In this document: in pieces, positions 1-11,119 of the stretch | Layout: each line of letters opens with the position of its first letter | Numbering within the stretch: the first letter of the stretch is position 1 | Origin: Dryas octopetala | Lineage: Eukaryota; Streptophyta; Magnoliopsida; Rosales; Rosaceae | Length of the DNA: 64,000 bases | Direction: 5' to 3' | Assembly (NCBI GenBank): GCA_963921425.1 | Contig: OY992836.1 | Span: 14,897,614 to 14,961,613, forward strand | Position numbers and translations under genes: made by a program | Notes under the pieces: model-generated | Databases searched by the model: none | What the model was told of the DNA's origin: nothing | What the model saw: only the letters and a program-made list of their open reading frames with translations

Positions 1-83
1 CTAAACTGCAAGAGTCTATATGCTCAAGTGTTCAAAAGTCATGACATCTATTTTCTTTTAATTTCTTACTAGATTTGTGCAAG

Positions 84-2627
84 ATGGTGGATGCTGTAGT
101 GACTGTGTTCTTAGAAAAGCTGCTAGGAGCTTTATCAGAGGAGAGCCGCGTTTTTAGTGAATTCAGGGACCAATTTGAAACATTACAAACTGAGCTCCAA
201 CTGATGCAAAGCTTTCTCAAAGATGCAGAGAGGCTCAAGAGGAAGAATCAGACTGTTCGCAGTGTCATGGTTAATTTGCGAGAACTGATTTACGAAGCTG
301 AAGACATACTAGCTGATTGTCAACTTCACTCAAGGGATGATGATCCATTTTCCGGGGGTTGGTTAATGTGCATCTACCCTTCAAAGCTTCCATTCCAATA
401 TCAAACTGGAAAGAGGCTTGGAGAAATCAACAAGAAAATTGCCAACATTAAGCAGACCATTTCATCCTATCTTGGAGTTCCATTTCTGAGTCAACTGGCT
501 CCAATAGATGCACAAAATGACATGCTACCTAGATGGAGCTGTCCTGTGTATGACCATACCCAAGTTGTTGGTTTGGAAGGGGATGCGAATAAGTTAAAAG
601 AATGGCTGTGTGAAGCTGACAAAGACATTCTAGCTATTGGAGTTGTGGGAATGGGGGGACTGGGGAAGACCACCATTGCTCAAAAGGTATATAATGACAG
701 GAAAATTGAGGATCACTTTGAAAGAAGGATTTGGGTATCTGTTTCTCAAACATTTGATGAAGAACAAATCATGAGAAGCATGTTGCGGAACTTGGGAGAT
801 GCCAGTGTAGGAGACGACAAATGTGAGTTGTTAAAGAAAATACATGAATATCTTCTTGGCAAGAAGTATTTGATTGTGATGGATGATGTGTGGAGCTTGG
901 ATGTTGCTTGGTGGAAGAGAATTTATGAAGGATTGCCTAAAGGTAATGGAAGCAGTATCATAATCACCACAAGGATTGAGGAGGTTGCACAGAAGATGGG
1001 AGTGAAAGAAGCAAGATTGCATTGGCCCAAATGCCTCAGCAAGGATTATAGTTGGCTGCTATTTCAGAAGATTGCATTTGCAGCTGATAGAGGCCAGTGT
1101 AAGTATCCAGAACTAGAAGATGTAGGAAAGGAGATTGTTGAGAAGTGTAAGGGCCTTCCATTAGCAATCAAGGCAGTTGGAGGAATGATGCTCTGTAAAC
1201 CATCACGCTATCACGAATGGAGGCGAATTGCAGACCATTTTCGTGATGAATTAGCAGAAACTGATAACTCAGTTATGGCTTCTCTACAACTGAGTTATGA
1301 TGAACTTCCATCTTACCTGAAGTCATGCTTCCTTTGCTTATCTCTTTACCCGGAGGACTGTGTCATAACCAAAGACCAATTGGTGCATTGGTGGATTGGA
1401 GAAGGTTTTGTTCCTCTGAGAAATGGTAGATCAGCAATCGAAGCTGGGGAAGATTGTTTCTCGGGGTTAACAAATCGATGTTTGCTAGAAGTGGTGGACA
1501 AGAATTATCATGGAACAATCTTCACTTGTAAAATTCATGATATGGTCCGGGATGTGGTGATAAAAATGGCAAAAGATGATGCATTTTTCAGACCAGATGG
1601 TACAAATTGTCGCCATTTGGGTATTACAGGTAGTGTGGTTCAGAAGGCCAATCATAAATTGCGAGCATTGTTATCTACAACTAAGACCGGTGAAGTCAAC
1701 AAGATTGCTTCAAACATTGCAAAGAAGTTTTCTGAGTCTCGATACCTACGAGTAATGGATCTGTCCAGGTCAATCTTTGATTCACCTCTCTCAGGTCTTT
1801 TAAATCAGGTTGGTTTTCTTCAACACTTAGCTTACCTTAGTGTAAGCAACACACATCCATTGGTTCAACTCCCACCTTCACTAGCCAAGCTTAACAACCT
1901 TCAGGTTTTGGATGTCAGCTACTGTCAGAACTTAAAGATACTCCCCTCTTTTATTGTGACTTTCAAGAAGTTAAGGGTCTTAGATGTAAGCCATTGTGGT
2001 TCACTCACATATCTACCTAAAGGCTTGGGAAGACTTTCAAATCTTGAATTGTTATTGGGATTCAAGCCTGCCAAACCAAGCCAGTTAGAAGGTTGCCGGA
2101 TTGGTGAGCTCAGAAATTTAATTCGACTCAGGACACTCGGGCTTCAACTAACTTGTTCTGATGAGATTGGAGACACTGAGGTCAATGTATTGGTAACTTT
2201 ACAAGAACTGCAGCATCTGTCAATAAGTTGCTTTGATAGTCATGGTAGTGACCTCATAACCAAGCTTGATAAGCTGTTTCCTCCTCAACAGCTCCATGAG
2301 TTAAGTCTCAAATTCTATCCAGGAAAGATGAGTCCAATCTGGCTCAATCCCATCTCACTTCCTATGCTAAGGTATCTTTCAATATCATCAGGAAATCTTG
2401 AAAAGATGACCGAAAGCTTTTGGAGCAATAACAATACTAAATGGAAAATTGAGGGCTTGATGTTGGAATCTCTCTCGGATTTGAAAGAAGAATGGGTGAG
2501 GATCCAACAAGTTATACCATCACTTCAAGTTGTGAATGCAAGTTGGTGCCCAGAGTTGGTGTCTTTCCCAATCGAGGAGGTTGGGTTTAGAGGTGGTGTC
2601 TGGAAGAAGGAAGAGCAGAGAAGCTAA
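84..2627 (+). CDS. ZAR1: ZAR1-type CC-NB-ARC-LRR immune receptor (intronless)
   Basis: Intracellular NLR that, in the known ZAR1 system, senses effector-modified receptor-like cytoplasmic kinases and forms a pentameric calcium-permeable resistosome. The 847-residue product has an N-terminal coiled coil opening with MVDAVVTVFLEK, the MADA-type alpha-1 helix with the acidic residue E11 kept. YEAEDIL is the EDVID-like motif. The P-loop GMGGLGKTT has its lysine at residue 195, Walker B is LIVMDD, GLPLAIK follows, and RNBS-D is CFLCLSLYPED. The MHD position reads IHD (residues 484-486), as in ZAR1. LRRs run to VGFRGGVW at the C terminus. I start at the ATG at 84, not the in-frame ATG at 75, because MVDAVV is the conserved beginning. 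Length and motif spacing match Arabidopsis ZAR1 as I remember it. No pseudokinase gene lies downstream; the upstream side is outside the window. No frameshift is visible. Confidence 0.95.
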   Translation: MVDAVVTVFLEKLLGALSEESRVFSEFRDQFETLQTELQLMQSFLKDAERLKRKNQTVRSVMVNLRELIYEAEDILADCQLHSRDDDPFSGGWLMCIYPSKLPFQYQTGKRLGEINKKIANIKQTISSYLGVPFLSQLAPIDAQNDMLPRWSCPVYDHTQVVGLEGDANKLKEWLCEADKDILAIGVVGMGGLGKTTIAQKVYNDRKIEDHFERRIWVSVSQTFDEEQIMRSMLRNLGDASVGDDKCELLKKIHEYLLGKKYLIVMDDVWSLDVAWWKRIYEGLPKGNGSSIIITTRIEEVAQKMGVKEARLHWPKCLSKDYSWLLFQKIAFAADRGQCKYPELEDVGKEIVEKCKGLPLAIKAVGGMMLCKPSRYHEWRRIADHFRDELAETDNSVMASLQLSYDELPSYLKSCFLCLSLYPEDCVITKDQLVHWWIGEGFVPLRNGRSAIEAGEDCFSGLTNRCLLEVVDKNYHGTIFTCKIHDMVRDVVIKMAKDDAFFRPDGTNCRHLGITGSVVQKANHKLRALLSTTKTGEVNKIASNIAKKFSESRYLRVMDLSRSIFDSPLSGLLNQVGFLQHLAYLSVSNTHPLVQLPPSLAKLNNLQVLDVSYCQNLKILPSFIVTFKKLRVLDVSHCGSLTYLPKGLGRLSNLELLLGFKPAKPSQLEGCRIGELRNLIRLRTLGLQLTCSDEIGDTEVNVLVTLQELQHLSISCFDSHGSDLITKLDKLFPPQQLHELSLKFYPGKMSPIWLNPISLPMLRYLSISSGNLEKMTESFWSNNNTKWKIEGLMLESLSDLKEEWVRIQQVIPSLQVVNASWCPELVSFPIEEVGFRGGVWKKEEQRS

Positions 2628-3707
2628 ATGAAAATCATCACTCATGTGCTATTCCTGAATTTTCGCAAATTTTAAATTCATATACATAGATGTTCATGGG
2701 TTGAAAAAATCATAGCATAAATTGTTTGATTTCTATTCATCTTTACATAGATGTTCAGTTTGCAGTGTTGAGGCTATTTTTTCACTTGATGTTGTACATT
2801 GTTTATGCTAATATGGTGGGTCTGCTCTAACAAGGGTATCCATTTGATCACGCTAACAATGCTTATTTTCCCCAACGACGTTTGATCACAGTCTTAACAG
2901 CATTTTGACATATATTTGCACTTATCATGTAAGCATGTTGTGTTGATGACACTCATTCCTGCAGATAAATTAAAAAAAGAAAAAACAATTAAAACCCCTA
3001 AAAAAATTGCATGCAAACTCAAAGTGGATTGGATTAGTACTTGAACGGTTCAAGTATAACACGAAGGAATCTCATTTGAGGAAAAAATCGAAAAGGGTTC
3101 GAGTAATGCTCGAACACCCTTCCAGTTCTACAACTCAAGTTCTTCATCTACATAACAATTTTTGTTTTTCCACGAATTCAAAATTTTTTATTTTTTTTAT
3201 ACATTTTATCCCCCAAATATAATGCGGACATACCAATAATAACACATTATGAAATTATTAGTTTGGAGAAAACAAAGATCTAAAAACTTCTCATACCTTT
3301 TCTTGAGTGTTTGTGGAAGAGTACTAGTATACTACTGATGGGCCTTTGAATTTTCAAGGGTGTTTTTGTCCATCTCTCACTATTTTTCTTTTCTCAAGTT
3401 ATATTAAAAATTAATTCACTGATGTCCAACTGAAGAACAAAGAAAAAATACAAACACTGCTCTGCTCTGCTCTCTCTCTCTCTCTGCACCAGCCCAGCAT
3501 CTCATTAGTTTTTCAATTCACCGCCGAAACCCCAAATCTGGTCAAGGTAATTTCTTTTCTCTCATTCAAAATTTCTATTCGAAACCCCAAAAGTTACGCA
3601 GAGAAACTGTAGATTTGAGGATTCAAACGCGACCCTAATTCTGTTTTGATTATTGAAAAAGCAGCAAGCGTCTATCTTTAAGTTTCAGATTTTCATTTCC
3701 AGGAAAG
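2628..3707. other. Intergenic: ZAR1 3' flank and TXND9 promoter/leader
   Basis: AT-rich DNA without a supportable gene. It holds the ZAR1 3' flank, a short CT tract near 3470-3485, and the probable 5' UTR of the next gene. A GTAATT donor near 3547 and a TTTCCAG acceptor ending at 3702 suggest a leader intron ending just before the ATG at 3708. Confidence 0.5.
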
Positions 3708-5315
3708 ATGGATCCGGATTCAGTCAAATCCACTCTCACCAATCTGGCATTTGGAAATGTAATGGCCGCCGCTGCTCGCAATTATCAAAAGGAAGTTCTT
3801 TCCCAAGAAAAAGCAGCGGCGACAAGCTCTGTGAACCAGGAGGTCGACCTTGACGACCTGATGGATGTGAGCTCAATTTTCATTCATTCTCCATTTTTCA
3901 TGTTCATTTCAATTTTCAGAGAAATTGTTTTTTTGTTTTTTTGGCACTTTGTGATTGGCAGTTTGGAACCTTTTTCAGGACCCTGAGCTGGAAAAATTGC
4001 ATGCTGATAGGATTACTGCTCTAAAGGTACCATTTTTGTATGTTTCATTCATGTGGGTATGTGGAATATGGTAATTTATGTTTTTGGGTTTGTTTGGAAT
4101 TTGAATAGAAAAAAGTTGAGAAGCGAGAGGCCTTGAAGAGGCAGGGACATGGAGAGTACAGGGAGATAACTGAGGGGGACTTTTTAGGTGAAGTTACCGG
4201 GTCTGAAAAAGTCATCTGCCACTTCTATCACCGCGAATTCTATAGATGCAAGTAAATATTTTACTCTACTACAATCTTTTATGCGCATAAACATGGACTG
4301 AGTGAGTGTATTGCAAAAATTTTATGTGCTCATGTGAGAAATGATTCTTTGTAGGATAATGGATAAGCATTTGAAGTCCCTTTCTTCAAAGCATCTTGAT
4401 GCCAAGTTCATCAGGCTGGATGCAGAGGTCAGTGTAAACTTCAATCTCTATTTCTTCTGTTGTTGCAATTGATGCAGTTTTTCGTGTTTACTCGGGCTGG
4501 GCCTACTTGATTGCAACCTTCCTTTTTGGTCATTTAGTTAGGAAAGCATTGGGATGAGAAATTAACCATTTGGAAATGAAATGCAGAATGCACCCTTCTT
4601 CGTCACCAAGCTAGGAGTCAAAACATTGCCTTGTGTCATACTTTTCAGGTCAGGCCAACCCCATCTTATCTATTATAAATCTATATGCATGTCTATTTCC
4701 AGTATTAACAAGGCAAATCAGCATGCACTATTTGGCTGTTATATGAAAAAGGCAGGAGAACAAAGGAAGCTGAAACTATACCGCAATCATTTGAACCCTC
4801 ACACTGGCAAAATGCAACAGTTATTTTTTACTGTTTTTGTGCAAGTTGATAACAATGCATAGGTTCTGGTTAGGCCGGAGGTTAACCTACTATTCAGGGC
4901 TTCTCTCAATGTTTAACCAAAGTTGTGTATTTGACATGCCTTGAGAGCTTGTGAACTGTGATGACTTTCAGCTTGCATTGAGATCTTGCATTAAAATTTA
5001 TATTTACTGAAAAAAAGTTTGCCTTTCAGAAAAGGAGTTGCTGTGGATAGGCTGGTTGGATTTCAAGATTTGGGTGCTAAAGATGATTTCAGCACAAGGG
5101 CACTTGAGGTTGTACTAATCAAGAAAGGTAATGCTTTTTCAAGTGTATTTTGCAATTCTTAGCTTGTGGCTGTCTGGCAGAGTCTCTAAACTCCCATCAT
5201 TTTAACAGGTATAATTAATGAGAAGAGAGCAGATGAAGATGAAGATGATGATTATCTTGAAGGTGGTCGCAGGACAGTGAGAACCTCTGTGAATCGTGAT
5301 TCTGATTCAGACTGA
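3708..5315 (+). CDS. TXND9: Thioredoxin domain-containing protein 9 homologue (phosducin-like)
   Basis: Seven exons joined from GT-AG sites: 3708-3866, 3979-4026, 4109-4251, 4355-4427, 4587-4648, 5030-5127 and 5209-5315, giving 229 residues. The product has a charged helical N terminus (MDPDSVKSTL, then DPELEKLHADR), a thioredoxin fold (EGDFLGEV, ICHFYHREF, KFIRLDAE, the cis-proline strand TLPCVILFR) and an acidic C-terminal tail ending DSDSD. The canonical CxxC redox site is absent; the equivalent position reads HREFYRCK with one cysteine. This fits the TXNDC9/PLP3 group, which works with the CCT chaperonin on tubulin and actin folding instead of as a disulfide reductase. The function is transferred from the family. 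All exon junctions keep frame. Confidence 0.9.
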
Positions 5316-7080
5316 AAACGATACCTGAGTTTTCAAATGCTTTCTGGTTGCATGCTTGTATACTTCTTGTTGTCTCGTCTAATTTATGTTACCATATGAA
5401 GGAATCTGTTTTCAGTGTATTTCTTTTTGAGAAACAAAATTTTTGAAATATGTTCTTTCCAGACATCCATATTGACTAGAAAATGTGTCTGCCTCCTTAT
5501 CTCTCTAGTATACTTAAGTTGCTCAAATGGAGTTTGTAGCTCCAGTGGTAGAAGTATTAACCCCCACACTCAAGTCCAGAGTTGGACCTCCCTCTCCCCC
5601 TCCCCCTTTGGCCTTCTTTGGACGAAAAGATTAAAATAATCAATTACTTGCTATATTGGATTACCAAAGCTAAAATCAAAGCAAATATTCGTAATGAACA
5701 GAATTGCATAATGGGAATTGGTTTTTATTAGTCAAATTCATGGCATGTAGTTATTACGGTATTGCAAAGTTTACTTGAGAGCTAGTTTGAAGATCTAACA
5801 AGCCAAGCTTGAACGTGCAAGTGTCATATCATATAGATTGATATATCTTTACAATTGAGTCAATATGAGCAAAACAGGGTTCATTTATTAAAATCAAGCA
5901 TTAGCTCACGTAGAGAGATAAACATATATATATATATGTATTATGTCACGTGATAAGAGAAATAAAAACACTCATTATATGAAAGTTATCATTTAGATAG
6001 CTGAAAGATAGCGTAAAAGAAAATAATCAATACAAATTTAGAAATGGAGAGAGATAAGAAAAAAATGACAGAAATAAGTAGGATCAACTTAATGTCAACT
6101 AATTTCAACATATCCTATGAGAGAGAAACTTTTTTAGAATATGACTGATTTGGTATTCCAATTCAATAACATAATGACACATATGCTTTCATATTTCATT
6201 ACATAACAATTTCTCTAATTTCAAAACATAATCTATGTTTTGGATGTCAAGTCACCTAATATCCCTGTTATAAATAAGTTTTTCATCTAATCAAAACGAA
6301 TTGAGGGAAAGTGGGAAACTAAGAAAATGATCTACTTTCTCTAATTATTTTTTGTTTAGGCTACGTGGACCAACGCTTATGGGCGAGAACACCGAATAAA
6401 CAATGTCGGTAAGTAGTGGATAATTTTCCTGGAAACAGGGGAATGAAAAGACGTTGGATTCGTTAGTGGTTGGAGTCAGCCAGTTTACTCATATTCAGGA
6501 TTTGAGCGGAGCTGCTTGCATTTCGCCAAGTTCTCTCATTCTTTGTATGCTTTTGGTTAATAATAAACATAAGCAAAATGGGCATCGCCTTGAGACCTTG
6601 TCAAGCTCTCAAGAACCCAATCCAACCTTTAAAGGAAGAAAAGACACTCAATCGTCCCTCTCTCACTGTCTCTCCGCCAATTCTGTCCCTCTCTGAGAAT
6701 ATTTGTACCCATTCTTGTCTCCCTGCCCCAATCCACAAAACCCTCTTCTGTTAACCAGAGGTAATCAATCTTCTACACCTTTGTTCTATTCGGTCCACGT
6801 CCACCTAATTTCGTTCATTTTTCTTGTATTTAATTTCACTTAGTTTTTGTTTTTTGTTTTTTGTTTTTGTGAATTGAGTTGCATTTGCTTACAAATTAGC
6901 ATAATTGGTCTGTTTGTGATGTTGGTTCCCAAAGTGGGAATGTATTAATGCAGGCAATTGGGGAGGGTTTTGGTTTCTGGGTCTGCATCTGTGATATATG
7001 AGTGCTTCATTCTTCTGCCCTTTGGTTGCTGCCTTGCAAAGTTTTTACAGAAGCAAAGCTTTTCCTCAACCAGTGACACC
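5316..7080. other. Intergenic plus 5' leader of the SFH gene
   Basis: AT-rich intergenic DNA. A short tRNA-like stretch lies near 5525-5610 (see findings). The SFH leader probably starts around 6600-6700: a donor at 6761 after CCAGAG and an acceptor ending at 6953 flank a 5' UTR intron. No other coding potential is supported. Confidence 0.5.
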
Positions 7081-10000
7081 ATGTCTGGACCTCTATCTTC
7101 AAAACCAGGTAAAAGACCAATTCACTTTCATATTTACATCTTTATATGCTTGACAAATGTTGACCAAAAAAAAAAATATATATATATATATGCTTGACAA
7201 ATGTGAGGAGTTCTCTTAAATTTATAGTGCACATTTCCACTTAAAAGGACTGTAAAATGTTGAACTATACAAAACCTTGGATGGATTGATCAATAGACTT
7301 TTAATGTTTGCATATTACGATGCCTTATGTTGGATACGTGTGGATATAATTCTCTTCATATATATTTCCAGCACCTGATGTCGAAATCTCTGAGGAAGAG
7401 ACAAAGACTAGGATAGGGTCGTTGAAGAAGAAAGCAATGAATGCCTCTGCCAAGTTTAGGCATTCTTTAATAAGAAGGGGTAGAAGAAGCAGTAAAGTCT
7501 TGTCTGTCGAAATCGAGGATGTGCACGACTCTGAGGAGTTAAAGGCTGTTGACTCGCTGCGGCAGACACTTGTATTAGAGGAGCTTCTTCCTTCCAAGCA
7601 CGATGATTATCATATGATGCTAAGGTTTCTTCCTCCTCTTGTTCCACTAACAGTTTTGTGGATAGTTTTTATGATTTATTTTCTTGGTTATCTTAATCTA
7701 AACTTAATTTTTGTAAGACAGATTCTTGAAGGCCAGGAGATTTGATGTCGAGAAAACCAAGGAAATGTGGTCTGACATGCTCAAGTGGAGGAAGGAATTC
7801 GGTGCTGACACAATTATGGAGGTATTCTTTTTAGAAATAGGTTCTTTTAGTTTAAATCAGATTTTCATTTTTCCCAGTAGTATACCCCTCCAGCAGAATT
7901 CCATTCCTCTATATTTATTCATCAGTTTAGTTACTCATTTATATACGTTTTCTTATAGGACTTTGAATTCAAGGAACTCAGTGAGGTCTTGCAATACTAT
8001 CCCCAAGGACATCATGGAGTAGACAAGGATGGACGACCTGTGTATATTGAGAGACTAGGCCAAGTAGATGCGGCCAAGCTGATGCAAGTCACAACCATTG
8101 ACCGCTATTTGAAATGCCATGTCCAGGAGTTTGAAAGGACATTTGCTGTTAAATTCCCAGCTTGTTCAATTGCAGCAAAGAAGCACATTGATCAAAGTAC
8201 AACTATTTTGGACGTGCAAGGAGTGGTATGTAATAACTATAATCACTCAGGAAAAAAAAAAAGAAGATAAAATATAAAAACTAGAATCACTATTATGGGA
8301 AAATTAGGGATAATGATTACAATCAATGTTTAAGAGGCATACCCAATTCAAGCAGTGTGCATATTTTACATAGTGGTTGTGCTTTCCTTCTGTCTTTGAA
8401 GTGCATGCTTTTGTTTTTGCCATTTCATCGCTTAAGACTACTTGAACGTGGAATGATCTATTTCAACATTAGTTTAATGCCTCAGGGATTTAAAAATTTC
8501 AACAAAGCTGCCAGGGATCTCATTACTTGCCTTCAGAAGATTGATGGCAACAATTATCCTGAGGTACCGTCTTAACATCTTGTGGTCTATAAATCTCTTG
8601 AACTTTTGAAATTATTGTGGATGACAAAATTGTGTTGCCTTGAAATTTTTTGTCTTCACTACAGACCTTGAATCGCATGTTTATCATCAATGCTGGTTCT
8701 GGTTTTAGAATGTTGTGGAACACTGTGAAGTCCTTCCTTGATCCCAAGACAACAGCAAAGATTAATGTGAGTATACCTTTTATGCTAAAAATGCTAGTTC
8801 TTGCTAAGACCATACTATTAATTAGTGAAAGTTATTATCCTCCAGGTCCTTGGTAATAAGTATCAGAGCAAGTTGCTTGAAATAATTGATGCTAGGTAAG
8901 TCTCCAATTGAGCAGATTATTTTGCAGTCATACTTTATTCAGTTCCTGGACTTACTCCACATTATATGTCTACCTTTTTGCATTTTACTTTTTTGATAAC
9001 CAATGATTGTAACCTGTATTGTTATCAAGTATTCCCACATGATGTCTGTTTAAACATGTTGACAATGCTGCTTCAGTTTGTTTATTTTGACATTCCCATT
9101 CTGTCTTGGTTTTGCTCCAGTGAGTTGCCGGAGTTCTTAGGAGGTACATGTATGTGTGCTGATCAAGGAGGCTGTATGCGTTCTGATAAGGGCCCCTGGA
9201 AGGACACAGAGATAATGAAGGTGAATAAAGACCATTTCTGTTTCTTTTTTCTTTTTTTATATCATTGCAACTGGGTATATTTTTGTCAGTTTGTAGTTTA
9301 ATTAAAATTCATAAATATGTTATAATGTTCTTGCAGATGGTCCAAAGTGGTGCACACAAATGTTCAAGGAAATCTGGAATTCGAGTCACTGAAGAGAAGG
9401 TCTTACTTGATTTTTGAAGATACATCTGCTTTTCCTAGTAGAATCTTTTCAACTATAAACCTGCCATCTCAAATTTTCAATTACATGGTTTTCTTAATGT
9501 CTTTTGGTGCTTCTTGTACTAGACAAAAGCCGTAGCTTATTTATATAATATTCCCAGGGATGTGACACAGTTCCAAATAGGCAACCTCTCTCCCCTAAAC
9601 ATTCAAAGGACCAAATTGAGAAGCCACGACTTTCTTGCTTTCATGGCGAAGTAAGTATGGAAGACTTCCAAGTTCAATTTAATTGAAACCAATAACTCTT
9701 AAATTATGAGACAGTTGCTAGGTAAATTTAAATGTATGTGCGCACACACACACACACATATGTAGCTAGGAGTCAGAAAGTTTGCAGAAAGGATGGAATT
9801 GCATTGTTGTTTATGTATGTTTATAGTGCGCACACACACACATGTTATTTGTGTGACTGTGTGTAATGTATCGTGGTAGCTGAATTCTCCCTCCTCTGTT
9901 ATTGTGACAGTTCTAACTTCCTCTGTAAAATAATCTTCACAGGTATCCAAAGCCAAAAATTGCCAAGGATCTCCCAAGCACAAGGACTATGTCCCAATGT

Positions 10001-11119
10001 CTGATAAAACTATGGGTTCAACTTGGCAAATGGCAGGGGGGAGTGGCAAATTTGACAAACTTGCCCTCACTAAGGGTACATCATTTAAAAGGAGAGGTGA
10101 CCTTTTTTTTGTATTTTCTTTCTTTTTCTAAATCCAATATGAAGCTTTTCATTCTTTTTTATTTATTTTACAATAATTATGTTCTGAGTTTCCTGTAACT
10201 TGCAGCAGGAGATTGTTTTGCCAAGCATGATGCTGCCAAAATTCCTGATGGGTTCCACTCTCAGATTTTCACTGGTTTTATGGCATTTATTATGGGTATT
10301 GTCGCTATGGTCAGACTAACACGTAACTTGCCAAAGAGGCTCACTAATTCCACCTTCTACTCCAGCACCGTTTGCAGTGGTGACACAATGTTCAAAAGCC
10401 CTGGGCCTTCTCACTCTGCCATTGGTGGTGAAGATTTAGTGTCTGTCATGAAACGCATGGCTGAATTGGAAGAGAGAGTTAGTGTTTTGAGCAAGAAACC
10501 AGCTGCATTGCCACGTGAAAAGGAGGAAATGCTGAATGTTGCTTCAGGCCGGGTTGGCGCATTGGAGCAAGAGCTTATGGCAACAAAGCAGGTACCATCC
10601 TTGGTCTTCCTTAAATTCCGTTTTATGTAAATTTTGAACAGAGCTGTAAAACCTAGCTGACAAAAGCTAGTAAACTAAAACAATCATAAGTAGAATCAAA
10701 CCACAGATAAGTAAATCTGTAATTTGCATTCAAATACTAATTGTCTATATAAAGCAACTTTGATCTCTAGTTTGATGATTTAAAAACTACTGCAAGTACT
10801 ACTAACGCTAGGATGCCACTGCACAAATACTGCTGCAGACAATAAATGTTCAGTAGGCATGTTCAAAAGGCGCATATGATCTCATTTGAATTGGCTTCTT
10901 TGTTTAGGCTCTGGAGGAGTCACTCAACCGACAAGAGGAGCTCTTGGCATGTCTCGAGAAAAAGAAGAACAAGAACAAGAACAAGAAGAAAATGGTATGC
11001 CACCAAGACCATAACATCAGTTTCACTTAGTTTATTCATGACAATAATTAGCATTAGATATTAGGTGCAGTTTGTCTCATTTCTGATGTTTTTGGCTACA
11101 AATGCAGTTCATCTTTTGA
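7081..11119 (+). CDS. SFH: SEC14-nodulin phosphatidylinositol transfer protein (SFH family)
   Basis: Fourteen coding exons (7081-7108, 7372-7624, 7722-7821, 7959-8225, 8486-8563, 8665-8766, 8846-8895, 9121-9220, 9337-9399, 9558-9650, 9943-10096, 10209-10591, 10908-10994, 11108-11119) give 589 residues in frame. CRAL-TRIO N-terminal helices ([19 protein letters not shown]) precede the Sec14 lipid-binding lobe ([53 protein letters not shown]). A hydrophobic segment, a coiled coil ([13 protein letters not shown]) and a lysine-rich tail ending MFIF form the nodulin-type C terminus. Such proteins exchange phosphatidylinositol and phosphatidylcholine and stimulate PI4P signalling in polarised membrane growth; this role is known for the family, not shown here. 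The start is the first in-frame ATG. An out-of-frame uORF from 6999 overlaps it. Confidence 0.9.
10201..10210 (+). other. NAGNAG tandem splice acceptor in the SFH gene
   Basis: The acceptor reads GCAGCAG directly before GAGATT. Using the first AG (10205) or the second (10208) changes the protein by one residue (R-A-G-D versus R-G-D) without shifting frame. Confidence 0.55.

Noticed and set aside
75..83. Upstream in-frame ATG of the ZAR1 gene
   Set aside because: The conserved N-terminal helix begins at the next ATG (84), so the three extra codons are probably untranslated.
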